Below are positions 44,650 to 53,209 of a stretch of 64,000 nt of DNA, in pieces. The stretch's first letter is position 1, and each line of letters starts with the position of its first letter. Location: positions 1 to 64,000 of the forward strand of contig NZ_JOGO01000010.1 of NCBI RefSeq assembly GCF_000719475.1, given 5' to 3'. The stretch is from Streptomyces sp. NRRL F-5630 (GTDB lineage Bacteria > Actinomycetota > Actinomycetes > Streptomycetales > Streptomycetaceae). The position numbers and the translations under genes are program-made. Under the pieces are notes generated by a model, which saw only the letters and a program-made list of their open reading frames with translations, had not been told where the DNA came from and searched no databases.

Positions 44650-44714
44650 CGGCGCGCAGTGCTGTACGGGCTGCGCGTTGGCCCGATCCGCACAGAGAAA
44701 GGCGATGGTCACTG

Positions 44715-46082
44715 ATGGCGACCACCTCCGAGGCTTCACTTCGCGCACGCTCCCTCCTGCGCCTGGGTACAGCGGTGCTCGCCGCCGCCTCGGCCACTCT
44801 CGCCGCCTCGTTGGCGGCCTGGGCGGCGACATGGGCCGCGCAAGAGGGCCCGGAGGGTGCGGCACACAGCTGCACGGCGAGCAGAACTCCCGCCACGGCA
44901 CCTCCGCCGACGCAGCCCCCGCCTCGGACACGCACCGTCGGCTGCCCGCCGCAGCGCCACTCTCCCCACAAGCCGCCCACTTCGACTCGTAGGACTACCG
45001 CTCGTACGACAAGCACTCGCACGAGCGGTCCGGTCGGCAGTCGTATGACCGGCGCTCATAGGAAAAGCAGCTCATCGGAACGGAAATCCACAGGCGCAGA
45101 AGGCAGTGGCAGCGTTACGAGCGAAAGCCACCTCAAGAGGAGGCCTGCCCCCTCCCCCACGACCCCCGCCACCACCGACCCGGACTCCACCGCCCGCGCC
45201 TGGCCGGTTTCCGCGCCGCCCCCGGTGCTGCGCGGCTGGGAGCCTCCGGCCACCCCGTACGGACCGGGCCACCGGGGCATCGACCTGGGAGCGAGCGAGG
45301 GCACGGTCGTACGGGCGGCAGCGGCCGGGCGGGTCGTCTTCGCCGGTCCCGTGGGAGGCCGCGGAGTGGTGAGCGTCGAGCTGCCAGGCACCGGCAGCCC
45401 TCCGCTGCGGACGACGTACGAGCCCGTCGTGGCATCCGTCCGCAAGGGGGACGTCGTGGAGGCGGGGCAGCCGCTCGGCGTACTGGACGGAGCCGACGCG
45501 TACCACTGCGGGACGCCGTGCCTGCACTGGGGGCTGCGGCGCGGGAAGACGTACCTCAACCCGCTGAGCCTGCTGCCGCCGGAACTGCTCGGTCTCGGCC
45601 CCTCCCGGCTGTACCCGCCTACTGGCCCTCTCCCGCAGCCGCAAGCGCCACACTCAGGCCCCGGCGCGAGAGCGGGCACGGGCGCCTCAGCGGACCCCGC
45701 CGCGCATCCGCTGCTGCGGTCCGCCCCTCGACACGTGGCACGTCCCGTTTCCGTGCGTCAGCCGGTTTCACCTCCTCCTGCCGAGCAGCCGGTCCCGGTT
45801 GCCCCTGCCGAACAGCCGGTCTCGGCCTCCGCAGGCCGGCGGCACACGGCGGCCCGGCCGCACGCACCGGCGCCGGACGGCGAGGAGGTCACGGGGCGGC
45901 ACGCACGCCGGGAAGGGCAGGTCAGCCGGCAGTCACGCCGCGCAGAGCGAGGGCGACGGCCGCGTCGGCGATCTTCCCCGGCTCCTCGGCGACACCGAAC
46001 TCGATCCGGCGCACGGCGGCATCGACGACACCTTGGAGGAGCATCGCCGCAAGGCGCGGCTCCTCGTGGCCGAGGTCGCTGA
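44715..46082 (+). CDS. M23 (LytM-type) peptidase-domain protein
   Basis: About 455 residues in an uninterrupted frame. A hydrophobic N-terminal stretch (SLLRLGTAVLAAASATLAASLAAWAATWAA) could be a signal peptide, then a low-complexity Thr/Pro/Arg region. The M23 domain lies at about residues 180-300 (GHRGIDLGASEGTVVRAAAAGRVVFAG ... CLHWGLRRGKTYLNPLSLLPP). The first His/Asp motif (HRGID) is present. In the usual HxH the first His is Cys (CLHWG), as in many actinobacterial members, so activity is doubtful. Relatives end shortly after PSRLYP; here Pro/Arg-rich sequence continues to 46082, antisense into the TetR gene, suggesting a lost stop. The N-terminal boundary is uncertain. Confidence 0.7.
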   Translation: MATTSEASLRARSLLRLGTAVLAAASATLAASLAAWAATWAAQEGPEGAAHSCTASRTPATAPPPTQPPPRTRTVGCPPQRHSPHKPPTSTRRTTARTTSTRTSGPVGSRMTGAHRKSSSSERKSTGAEGSGSVTSESHLKRRPAPSPTTPATTDPDSTARAWPVSAPPPVLRGWEPPATPYGPGHRGIDLGASEGTVVRAAAAGRVVFAGPVGGRGVVSVELPGTGSPPLRTTYEPVVASVRKGDVVEAGQPLGVLDGADAYHCGTPCLHWGLRRGKTYLNPLSLLPPELLGLGPSRLYPPTGPLPQPQAPHSGPGARAGTGASADPAAHPLLRSAPRHVARPVSVRQPVSPPPAEQPVPVAPAEQPVSASAGRRHTAARPHAPAPDGEEVTGRHARREGQVSRQSRRAERGRRPRRRSSPAPRRHRTRSGARRHRRHLGGASPQGAAPRGRGR

Positions 46083-46506
46083 GCGCGCCCACGACGAGAC
46101 CGACGAGACCGCCGTGCGCGGCGCGGATCTTCTCCCGCGCACCGCGGTCGAGTTCACTGGCGGAGATCGCCGCCACGGCGCGGTGCCTGCGATCCCCGAC
46201 CAGGTCCAGCTGGCGACGGACGTACGCCTCGATCTTCTCCGCCGCGGTGGCCGCCTCCGCCATGGCGAGCTCGACCTCGGCCGCCCACACGGGGAAGTCG
46301 ACGGCGCAGAGTTCCTCGACGACGGCGCCCCGGGAACGGAAGTACTCGTAGACCGAGGACCGGGCCAGGCCGGTGCGCTCGGCGAGCGCGGGGAAGGTCA
46401 GCGCGTCGGTCCCGCCCTCGGACAGCAGGGCCCGCGCGGCGTCCAGCAAGGCACTGCGCTGCATCGCTCGGTGCTCGGCCACGGAGGCCGCTCGAATCCT
46501 TGGCAC
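45922..46506 (-). CDS. TetR-family transcriptional regulator
   Basis: A 194-residue regulator. The N-terminal HTH (RSALLDAARALLSEGGTDALTFPALAERTGLARSSVYEYFRSRGAVVEEL) is typical, and the C-terminal ligand domain is helical. A candidate promoter (46548-46575) and an inverted repeat between it and the start codon (46508-46524) suggest autorepression. The target is unknown; neighbours are whiG upstream on the same strand and the convergent M23 gene, with which its last 160 bp overlap in antisense. Confidence 0.9.
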   Translation of the reverse strand: MPRIRAASVAEHRAMQRSALLDAARALLSEGGTDALTFPALAERTGLARSSVYEYFRSRGAVVEELCAVDFPVWAAEVELAMAEAATAAEKIEAYVRRQLDLVGDRRHRAVAAISASELDRGAREKIRAAHGGLVGLVVGALSDLGHEEPRLAAMLLQGVVDAAVRRIEFGVAEEPGKIADAAVALALRGVTAG

Positions 46507-46507
46507 C

Positions 46508-46524
46508 CGTCCACTTTACGGACG
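46508..46524 (-). promoter_or_regulatory. Candidate TetR operator
   Basis: CGTCC-N7-GGACG inverted repeat located between the putative -10 box and the TetR start codon, a usual place for autorepression. Confidence 0.4.
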
Positions 46525-46547
46525 CCGCCCCCATCAGCCCAGGGCGC

Positions 46548-46575
46548 AGGCTACCGGCACATGAAAGGAGGTCAA
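46548..46575 (-). promoter_or_regulatory. Putative sigma-70-type promoter of the TetR gene
   Basis: On the minus strand TTGACC (46575-46570), a 16-nt spacer and TAGCCT (46553-46548) match the principal sigma factor consensus reasonably, placing the transcript start about 35 nt before the start codon. Confidence 0.5.
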
Positions 46576-46682
46576 GTTCTCGCAAAGCGCACCGTCGCCG
46601 CGGGCGCGGTTGCCCCACGCACATCAACCGCTTCGCGTGCGCCACTCAGGCGTCAGCCTCAGGAGCCGAAGCCTTCCAGCCC

Positions 46683-47522
46683 TCAGGTGTCGAAGCTCGA
46701 CAGCTTCGCGCGCAACTGGAGCACGGACTTGGTGTGGATCTGGCTGACCCGGCTCTCGGTCACGCCGAGGACATGGCCGATTTCCGCCAGCGTGAGCCCT
46801 TCGTAGTAGTAGAGCATCACCACGGTCTTCTCGCGCTCCGGCAAGGAGTTGATGGCCCGCGAGAGCAGTCGGCGCAGCTCGCGGCCCTCCGCGACCTCGA
46901 CGGGGTTGTCGGCTCCGGTGTCCTCCAGGGTGTCCATGATGCTGAGTCGGCCACCCCCCTCGCTGCCGACGCTGAGGAGTTCCTCCAGCGCCACGACGTT
47001 GGCGAGGGACAACTGGCTGAAAACAGCGTGCAAGTCCTCCACGCCGACCCCCATCTCCCCTGCCACCTCCACCTCGGTGGGGGTGCGGTGGAGCTTCGCC
47101 TCCAGCGTGGCGTAGGCGCGTTCGACGTTGCGCGCCTTCTGCCGGACGGAGCGGGGAATCCAGTCCAGGGCGCGCAGTTCATCGATCATGGCGCCGCGAA
47201 TCCTGGTGATCGCGTACGTCTCGAACTTGATGGACCGCTCGATGTCGAATTTCTCGATCGCGTCGATCAGCCCGAAGACCCCGGAGGAGACGAAGTCGGC
47301 CTGCTCGACGTTGGGCGGGAGGCCGACGCTGACCCGGCCGGCGACGTACTTCACGAGGGGCGAGTAGTGCAGGATCAGCTGCTCGCGCAGGCGTGCGTCC
47401 CCGGTGGTCTTGTACATACGCCACAGTTCGTCCACCGACTGGGGCGCGCGGCGCTGGACACTGTCGCCGCCTGCGGCAGGGGAAGCCGCCGCGCTGTCGG
47501 AGTCGGAGATCTGCTGGGGCAT
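46683..47522 (-). CDS. whiG: RNA polymerase sigma factor WhiG
   Basis: A 279-residue FliA/WhiG-type sigma factor that commits aerial hyphae to sporulation. Region 2 ([71 protein letters not shown]), region 3 and region 4 ([45 protein letters not shown]) are complete. ATG 47522 has AAGG 7 nt upstream. A DnaA-like box lies about 50 bp before the start codon. In streptomycetes WhiG activity is held back by an anti-sigma factor controlled by c-di-GMP, not encoded here. Confidence 0.95.
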   Translation of the reverse strand: MPQQISDSDSAAASPAAGGDSVQRRAPQSVDELWRMYKTTGDARLREQLILHYSPLVKYVAGRVSVGLPPNVEQADFVSSGVFGLIDAIEKFDIERSIKFETYAITRIRGAMIDELRALDWIPRSVRQKARNVERAYATLEAKLHRTPTEVEVAGEMGVGVEDLHAVFSQLSLANVVALEELLSVGSEGGGRLSIMDTLEDTGADNPVEVAEGRELRRLLSRAINSLPEREKTVVMLYYYEGLTLAEIGHVLGVTESRVSQIHTKSVLQLRAKLSSFDT

Positions 47523-47572
47523 GCGTCGCCTTGGGTCGTTCGGGGCCGAACTGGGCTGTTCGTCTGGGAGTT

Positions 47573-47581
47573 TGTGGATAC
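47573..47581 (-). promoter_or_regulatory. DnaA-like box upstream of whiG
   Basis: GTATCCACA on the minus strand, one mismatch from TTATCCACA, about 50 bp before the whiG start. The remaining spacer to dprA (to 47807) shows no gene. Confidence 0.4.
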
Positions 47582-47807
47582 GGGCCGGGCCCGCGAGGGC
47601 GGGAGGTCGCCCGGTCGCCTGCTGGGAGTGGGGGTGTCGTGAGCGTAGCGTGACTACGGTGTCGCAATGTGCGCATGTTAGGGGATTACGCGTTTGCAGA
47701 TACGTTCCGCTCCCCCGACGGACCACTCGTGCCGTCACGCTCCGCGATGGCTCCTTGCGCTTAACCCCCGGACGACAGGGACTTGGGCCCCCGTCGGCCC
47801 GCCCGGC

Positions 47808-48995
47808 TCACACACGACCGCCTCTTTCCCACCCCCGGGAAGCCGCCGTCCGCGTCCGGCGTGTCAACTGCCAGCCGTCACCGGTGCGTTCGACAAAGCC
47901 GAGCGCCTGTAGCTCGTACAGGCGCGCGATCACGTCGTCCTTGGCGGTGACGGCGGCGAAGGCGAGGCTCTCCGCCGACACGACTCCGTGCGCGGGCAGC
48001 GCGGCGAGTACGGACGCCGCCTCCGGGCTCAACAGGTCTCTCGGTACGACGGGACCGCGCTTCTCCGGGGCCAGTTCACCGATCTCCCCGACCAGCTCCA
48101 CGATCTCGGCCGCGTCCGTCACCAGGTGGGCCTGGCCGCGCAGGAGTTCGTGCACCCCGGCGGAGAGGCCGCTGGTAGCAGGACCAGGCACTCCCATGAC
48201 GTGGCGCCCCAAGCGTTCGGCCGCACGTGCGGTGACCAGCGCCCCGCTGCGCAGAGCGGCTTCGACGACTACAGTCCCCCGCGTCAGCGCGGCGATGACA
48301 CGGTTGCGCGTCACGAAGCGGCTTGGTGTGGGGTGTTCACCCGGCGGCAGTTCTCCCACCAGCAGTCCCTGCTCGGCGATCCGCGCGAGAAGGCGCGCGT
48401 GACCCGGCGGGTAGCCACGGTCGATGCCGCAGGCGAGCACCGCCATCGTGCCTCCGGCGGCGCCCAGGGCACCGCGGTGCGCCGCCCCGTCGATCCCGAA
48501 CGCTCCTCCCGAGGCGACGACCCAGCCCCGCTCGGCGAGGCCGACGGCGAGGGCCCCGGCCAGGTAGGTGCCGTAGTCCGTGCACGCCCGTGCCCCCACC
48601 ACCGCGACGGCCCTCAGCGACCACATCCGCAGGTCCGCGGGTCCGCGCACCCACAGCCCGAAGGGACGGGCGTCCTGGAGGTCGTCGAGCTGGGACGGCC
48701 ATTCGAGGTCCCCCGGGCACACGAACCGCGCACCCAGCGCCGCGGCGCGCGTCAGGTCCTGCGCCGGATCCGCGCGCAGCGCCCTGGCGGTCAGCCCTTC
48801 CCAGCGGGCCCTCGTGTAGCCCTTCGGGGGCCCCTCGCCCGCGCGCAGCCGTTCCAGGAGCGGGCAGGCACCGCCGCTCGTCCGCAGCAGGGCACCGGTC
48901 TTCGGCTCGCCCGGTTCGAAGACCCGGCTGAGCGCGGCACGTGCCAGGCGTTCGCTGTCTTCCGCCCCTGTGGGTCCGGGGATGATCTCGTTCAT
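47808..48995 (-). CDS. dprA: DNA-processing protein DprA
   Basis: A 395-residue DprA/Smf protein, which protects incoming single-stranded DNA and loads RecA. The Rossmann-like core is intact: AVVGARACTDYGTYLAGALAVGLAERGWVVASGGAFGIDGAAHRGAL, GGTMAVLACGIDRGYPPGHARLL, RNRVIAALTRGTVVVEAALRSGALVTARAAERLGR. A winged-helix C-terminus follows. ATG 48995 overlaps the comM-like stop by 4 bp (ATGA). GAGGAG is 7 nt upstream. Its role in streptomycetes, which are not known to be naturally competent, is probably recombination after conjugation or repair. Confidence 0.93.
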   Translation of the reverse strand: MNEIIPGPTGAEDSERLARAALSRVFEPGEPKTGALLRTSGGACPLLERLRAGEGPPKGYTRARWEGLTARALRADPAQDLTRAAALGARFVCPGDLEWPSQLDDLQDARPFGLWVRGPADLRMWSLRAVAVVGARACTDYGTYLAGALAVGLAERGWVVASGGAFGIDGAAHRGALGAAGGTMAVLACGIDRGYPPGHARLLARIAEQGLLVGELPPGEHPTPSRFVTRNRVIAALTRGTVVVEAALRSGALVTARAAERLGRHVMGVPGPATSGLSAGVHELLRGQAHLVTDAAEIVELVGEIGELAPEKRGPVVPRDLLSPEAASVLAALPAHGVVSAESLAFAAVTAKDDVIARLYELQALGFVERTGDGWQLTRRTRTAASRGWERGGRV

Positions 48996-50608
48996 GCGGC
49001 GGCTCCTCTCGTGAGGGCGGCTCCGCGTCGCACACCGGTACGGAGTTCCAGAGCCAGCGCCAGGGCCGCCGCGTCGGGGCGGTCGTGGCCCGCCAGGTCG
49101 GCGAGGGTCCAGGCCACGCGCAGCACCCGGTCGAGCCCCCGCGCCGTCAGCAGGCCGCGCTCCAGGTCTCGTACCACGGCGTCGAGGGCGCCAGGGGCGA
49201 GCGGCCAGCGGGTGCGCAGTTCGTGCCCGGGGACCTCGCTGTTGCAGTGCCACGGCTCCTCGCGGTACCGAGCGAGCGCGCGCTCCCGCGCCTCGCGAAC
49301 TCGCGCGGCCACGACACTCGTGGACTCGTTGTCCGCACGGTCCAGGTGCAGTTCCGCCCGGCCGATCGGATCGACCCGGACATGGAGGTCCACTCGGTCG
49401 AGCAGCGGGCCGGAGATCCGGGCCTGGTAGCGCCGCACCATCGCCGGCGGGCACTCGCAGGGATCGCCCACGAGGCCGCTGCGGCCGCAGGGACAGGGAT
49501 TGGCCGCGAGGACCATGAGGAACTTCGCCGGAAGCCGCACCACCCCGGCGGAACGCGCGATCACCACGTACCCCGATTCGAGCGGCTGCCGCAGGGAGTC
49601 CAGTACCTGGCCGTGGAATTCGGGCGCTTCGTCCAGAAAGAGCACCCCTCTGTGAGCCAGCGAGACAGCGCCCGGCCGGGGCAGCCCGGTGCCGCCGCCC
49701 ACGAGCGACTGCATCGTCGCGGAGTGGTGCGGCGCGCAGTACGGGGGTGACTCCACCAGTGGCCGTCCGGGCGGCAGTATGCCCGCCACGGAGTGCACAG
49801 CGGTGACCTCCAGGGACTCGGCGCGGGTCAGTGGCGGCAGAATGCCCGGCAGCCGCTCCGCGAGCATGGTCTTGCCCGCCCCGGGCGGCCCGTGCAGCAG
49901 CAGGTGGTGTCCGCCGGCCGCGGCCACCTCCAGGGCGCGGCGGGCCGTGTGCTGCCCCGCGACGTCGGCGAGGTCCGGCTGCCGGTCGGCGAGACCGGGG
50001 GCCACGCCGCTCCCGAAACCCGCGCCCGGCATCGACAGTCCCGCGAGCAGCGGATCGGGGCGGCCCGGGGCGAGGGGCTCCTCCTCGGGGACCGTTTCGC
50101 CGGCGAGCACAGCGACGAGCTGGCGCAGACTGCGTACGCCGAGGACGGACATCCCGGGTACGAGCGCCGCCTCGGCCGCAGAGCTCTCCGGGACGACCAC
50201 GTGCCGGTAACCGGCGTCGGCCGCGGCGAGGACGCCGGGCAGGACGCCCCGTACCGGCCGTACGCGTCCGTCGAGGCCGAGCTCACCGATCATCACGAGA
50301 TCGGCGACGGCAGCGGGGTCGAGCCTCTCCGTGGCGCCCAGGACGGCGCAGGCGACCGCGAGGTCGAAGCCGCTGCCGCTCTTGGGCACCGAGGCGGGGC
50401 TGAGCCCGACGGTCAGTTTCTTCTGCGGCCATTCGGCACCCGAGTTGGCGACGGCGGCACGCACCCTGTCCCGGCTCTCGACCAGGCTCTTGTCGGGCAG
50501 CCCGACGAGGGTGAAGGCCGCGACGCCCGGTTCGAGGTCGGCCTGGACCTCGACCACGACCGCGTCGATTCCGAGCAGGGTCACCGAGCAGGTACGGGCG
50601 AAGCCCAT
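48992..50608 (-). CDS. comM: YifB/ComM-family Mg chelatase-like AAA+ ATPase
   Basis: A 538-residue hexameric AAA+ protein. Order: Lon-protease-like N-terminal domain (TCSVTLLGIDAVVVEVQADLEPGVAAFTLVGLPD), AAA+ core with Walker A LHGPPGAGKTMLAERLPG, Walker B VLFLDEAPEF, CxC-rich insert NPCPCGRSGLVGDPCECPP, and a C-terminal Mg-chelatase-type domain. ComM of other bacteria promotes branch migration during transformation. It starts directly after the yraN stop with no gap and ends 4 bp into dprA, so the three form one translationally coupled unit. Confidence 0.93.
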   Translation of the reverse strand: MGFARTCSVTLLGIDAVVVEVQADLEPGVAAFTLVGLPDKSLVESRDRVRAAVANSGAEWPQKKLTVGLSPASVPKSGSGFDLAVACAVLGATERLDPAAVADLVMIGELGLDGRVRPVRGVLPGVLAAADAGYRHVVVPESSAAEAALVPGMSVLGVRSLRQLVAVLAGETVPEEEPLAPGRPDPLLAGLSMPGAGFGSGVAPGLADRQPDLADVAGQHTARRALEVAAAGGHHLLLHGPPGAGKTMLAERLPGILPPLTRAESLEVTAVHSVAGILPPGRPLVESPPYCAPHHSATMQSLVGGGTGLPRPGAVSLAHRGVLFLDEAPEFHGQVLDSLRQPLESGYVVIARSAGVVRLPAKFLMVLAANPCPCGRSGLVGDPCECPPAMVRRYQARISGPLLDRVDLHVRVDPIGRAELHLDRADNESTSVVAARVREARERALARYREEPWHCNSEVPGHELRTRWPLAPGALDAVVRDLERGLLTARGLDRVLRVAWTLADLAGHDRPDAAALALALELRTGVRRGAALTRGAAA

Positions 50609-50974
50609 TCAGCCCACCCCCCGGACGTGCTCGATGTCCGGGATGCCCGACCGCCGCGGGACGAGAACCCCCACGAGATCGATGCGCACCCCTCCCGGCG
50701 GCGCCCCTCCGTGCTTGCTCAGCCACAGCTCCGCGAGCCGCCGCAACCGCTCCACCTTCGCCGTCCGCACCGCGGCCATCGGGTGCTCGAATCCCTCCGC
50801 CTTGCGAGTCTTCACCTCGCAGATGACCAGGGTCTCGCCGTCCAAGGCGACGATGTCGACCTCGCCGACCCGACCGCACCGCCAGTTGCGTGCCACGATC
50901 CGCAGCCCCGCCGCGCGGAGCGCCCGCACGGCGGCCTCCTCGCCGTACCTGCCCAGCGCCGTTCTGGTGTTCAC
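50609..50974 (-). CDS. YraN/UPF0102 endonuclease-like protein
   Basis: A 121-residue protein of the restriction-endonuclease-like fold: [49 protein letters not shown] with the Asp, Glu and Lys of a PD-(D/E)XK site. Holliday-junction resolvase activity has been suggested for the family but is not proven. GTG at 50974 is chosen because GGAGGTG is about 6 nt upstream; ATG at 50995 overlaps that site. First gene of the yraN-comM-dprA unit. A DnaA box lies about 70 bp upstream. Confidence 0.9.
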   Translation of the reverse strand: MNTRTALGRYGEEAAVRALRAAGLRIVARNWRCGRVGEVDIVALDGETLVICEVKTRKAEGFEHPMAAVRTAKVERLRRLAELWLSKHGGAPPGGVRIDLVGVLVPRRSGIPDIEHVRGVG

Positions 50975-51043
50975 GGACACCACCTCCTTCCTCACTGACT
51001 GTGACGGAAGCGAGGAGGGGCGGGGAGGGACGAACGGAAATCT

Positions 51044-51052
51044 GTGGATAAG
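51044..51052 (-). promoter_or_regulatory. DnaA box upstream of yraN
   Basis: Exact TTATCCACA on the minus strand, 70 bp from the yraN start, accompanied by a degenerate TTATCCCCA at 51114-51122. Spacer 50996-51167 otherwise shows nothing. Confidence 0.55.
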
Positions 51053-51167
51053 TTCGGAGAAAAAGAAAAATCGCCCACCCGTTCGGGTGACGCGTGTCGG
51101 CGAGAACGCACAGTTATCCCCAGGCTGGGCCGCCTACCCTCTGCACGGTGTATGGCGGGCGGAAATG

Positions 51168-51205
51168 CCGGAGGGGCCCCGCGCTCGCGCGCGGGGCCCC
51201 TCCGG
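51168..51205. terminator. Terminator after the DUF2469 gene
   Basis: A perfect 17-bp stem (51168-51184 with 51189-51205) and a TCGC loop, beginning 22 bp after the DUF2469 stop. The strongest hairpin in the window. Confidence 0.9.
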
Positions 51206-51226
51206 TCGGCTCGTCGTCGCCGCTGT

Positions 51227-51535
51227 TCAGCCGCCGGGAAGATCCAGGTCGGTTTTGTTGAGCTCCTCGATGTTCACGTCCTTGAACGTGAGCACCCGCA
51301 CCTGCTTCACGAAGCGCGCGGGGCGGTACATGTCCCAGACCCAGGCGTCCGCCATGGACACCTCGAAGAACACCTCGCCCTGCACCGAGTGCACCTGCAT
51401 CTCGTAGTCGTTCGTCAGGTAAAAGCGCCGTTCGGTCTCGATCACGTATTTGAACAAGCCGACGACGTCGCGGTACTCCCGGTAGAGCTTCAGCTCCATC
51501 TCGGTCTCGTACTTTTCGAGGTCCTCGGCGCTCAT
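51227..51535 (-). CDS. DUF2469 family conserved actinobacterial protein
   Basis: A 102-residue protein of a family conserved throughout actinobacteria: MSAEDLEKYETEMELKLYREYRDVVGLFKYVIETERRFYLTN and FVKQVRVLTFKDVNIEELNKTDLDLP are nearly invariant as I remember them. Function is unknown. It is downstream of sipZ-NUDIX with 53 bp spacing and ends in a strong terminator, so it closes that transcript. GGGGAA precedes the ATG. Confidence 0.93.
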   Translation of the reverse strand: MSAEDLEKYETEMELKLYREYRDVVGLFKYVIETERRFYLTNDYEMQVHSVQGEVFFEVSMADAWVWDMYRPARFVKQVRVLTFKDVNIEELNKTDLDLPGG

Positions 51536-51588
51536 GGCAGTTCCCCTTCAGCCGTGCGTCCTCCCATTGTGCGCCTGCCCCTGCGCTG

Positions 51589-52374
51589 TCAGGCGATTTC
51601 CGTGGCGAGGATCTCGGGCACCGAAGGCGGCCCCTCGCGCAGCAGACGTCGCAGGAGCGACGCGAGCCGGGTGGGATAGACCGTCTCCGACGTGGCCTCC
51701 AGCTCGGCGCAGGTCCACCACCGGGCGCCGTCGACGCTGCTGCGCTCCAGTTCGGTCAGCCCCTCCGCGACCGTGGCGGTCTGCGCCGTACGGGCGAGGT
51801 AGTACCACTCGTCCTGGTTCCAGCGCCGGCCCGCGAAGGAGAAGGAACAGGTCCGTCTCCACAGCAGGGGTCCGAGGACGACCTCGGTGATCCCTGTCTC
51901 CTCCCTCAGCTCCCGCAGAGCCGCCTGCTCACGCGTCTCGGCCCCCTCCAGACCGCCGCCGGGGGTGAACCACCACGCGTCGGCCGAGTCGCCCGGCTCG
52001 TGTCCGTGAAGGAGGAGGACGCGGTTGTCCGGCCCGAGCAGGACGACGCGCGCTACGCGGCGTAGCGGAGAGGCGTCGCCGGGCAGGGCGCCCGGGGACG
52101 CGGACGGTGGTGCGGCGTCCCGCGCGCCGTCGACGGGCGCGGCGGCCTCGCGACGTCGCGTCTCGTCACGGAGCGTCGCGTCGTACGGGGTCGATGGGTC
52201 GGCGTGTCGTGGCGTCGCGCCGCCACGGGCGCCCGCCGCGCGGTCGTCCCCACGCGCCGCGTCGTCAGGCCGCACGCCGTCCCGGCACGTCGCGTCGTCC
52301 GGAGGCGCACCGTCGTCCGGATGCGTACCCTCGTCCCGCCACGTACGCCCGTCTCCTCCGTCCTCAGACCGCAT
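51589..52374 (-). CDS. NUDIX hydrolase
   Basis: About 261 residues from the preferred start. The NUDIX box is intact: GGGLEGAETREQAALRELREETGI in the pattern GX5EX7REUXEEXGU. Preceding AWWFTPGGG and following WNQDEWYYLARTAQ fit mRNA-decapping/nucleotide-sanitising members. The first roughly 90 residues are Asp/Arg/Ala-rich and encoded largely by the dispersed motif, so they are probably a non-functional extension. ATG 52374 overlaps the sipZ stop by 11 bp with GGGAGG upstream; ATG 52422 is an alternative. In S. lividans a mutT-like gene follows sipZ in the same way. Confidence 0.88.
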   Translation of the reverse strand: MRSEDGGDGRTWRDEGTHPDDGAPPDDATCRDGVRPDDAARGDDRAAGARGGATPRHADPSTPYDATLRDETRRREAAAPVDGARDAAPPSASPGALPGDASPLRRVARVVLLGPDNRVLLLHGHEPGDSADAWWFTPGGGLEGAETREQAALRELREETGITEVVLGPLLWRRTCSFSFAGRRWNQDEWYYLARTAQTATVAEGLTELERSSVDGARWWTCAELEATSETVYPTRLASLLRRLLREGPPSVPEILATEIA

Positions 52375-53116
52375 GCGGCGCCGCCTCCCTCCCCCGTCGC
52401 GCGGCGCGGCGTCGTGCGCCACGTCGCGCCAGCGGGCCGTACGCCGCGCCGCCGAGGATCAGCACGGCGCCGAGAACGACGGCGCCGAGGAGCAGGCGTA
52501 GTGGTCCCGGAGTGGAGATGCCGCCCGGGAGCCCGGCGAAACCGCTCGGGCGCTCCAGCATGCCGCGCCACGGCACGATGACGGCGTCCACGCGCGCCGA
52601 GACGGCCGAGCGGGGCACGGAGCCGCGCGCGACGTCGTCGAGGTGGGCGGTGGAGTCGAGGGAGCCCGCGCGTTCGTCGCCGAGGAGGAAGAGACGGCCC
52701 TTCGGCACGGCCGTCTCGGGCAGCCGCGTGCCGCGGTGCGCGGCGTCGGTGGGCAGGTAGGGCTCGGCGATCGGCTCACCGTTGACCGTGAGGTGACCGT
52801 CGGTGCAACAGGCGACCTTGTCGCCGCCGACGGCCACGACGCGTTTGACCAGCGTCGCGTCGCCCCAGGTGCGGTCCTTGAAGACGACCACGTCGCCGCG
52901 GCGTACCTCGTCACCCGATACGCGTTGCCCGAGTACGCGGTCACCGGCCTCGATGGTCGGGGACATGGAGGGCGTGGGCACCGCGTACGGCCGGTACTCC
53001 CACGCTCCCCAGGTGAAGCCACCGACGAGCAGCACGAACCCCAGTGCGACGACGATGCCCGACAGCACGTTCCCCGTACGGCTTCCGGACGGAGCCGTAC
53101 CGGACGAAGCGCTCAT
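52364..53116 (-). CDS. sipZ: Signal peptidase I, SipZ type
   Basis: A 250-residue type I signal peptidase that removes signal peptides on the outer membrane face. One N-terminal helix (VLSGIVVALGFVLLVGGFTWG), catalytic Ser50 in PTPSMSPT and Lys91 in LVKRVVAVGGD, LLGDERAGSLDS box, and a second C-terminal helix (LRLLLGAVVLGAVLILGGAAY). Fourth gene of the cluster in transcription order, 93 bp after sipY. In S. lividans sipZ is transcribed with three unrelated downstream genes, which fits the NUDIX and DUF2469 genes here. Confidence 0.92.
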   Translation of the reverse strand: MSASSGTAPSGSRTGNVLSGIVVALGFVLLVGGFTWGAWEYRPYAVPTPSMSPTIEAGDRVLGQRVSGDEVRRGDVVVFKDRTWGDATLVKRVVAVGGDKVACCTDGHLTVNGEPIAEPYLPTDAAHRGTRLPETAVPKGRLFLLGDERAGSLDSTAHLDDVARGSVPRSAVSARVDAVIVPWRGMLERPSGFAGLPGGISTPGPLRLLLGAVVLGAVLILGGAAYGPLARRGARRRAARRGREAAPHAV

Positions 53117-53209
53117 GGTGGTGCCCCCAGACGGAACGGTGCGTCACCGGCCGGCGCGCCCGGGACACGGGGCGTCCGGCCGCGATGATCGCCGGTCTGG
53201 GGAGGCACC

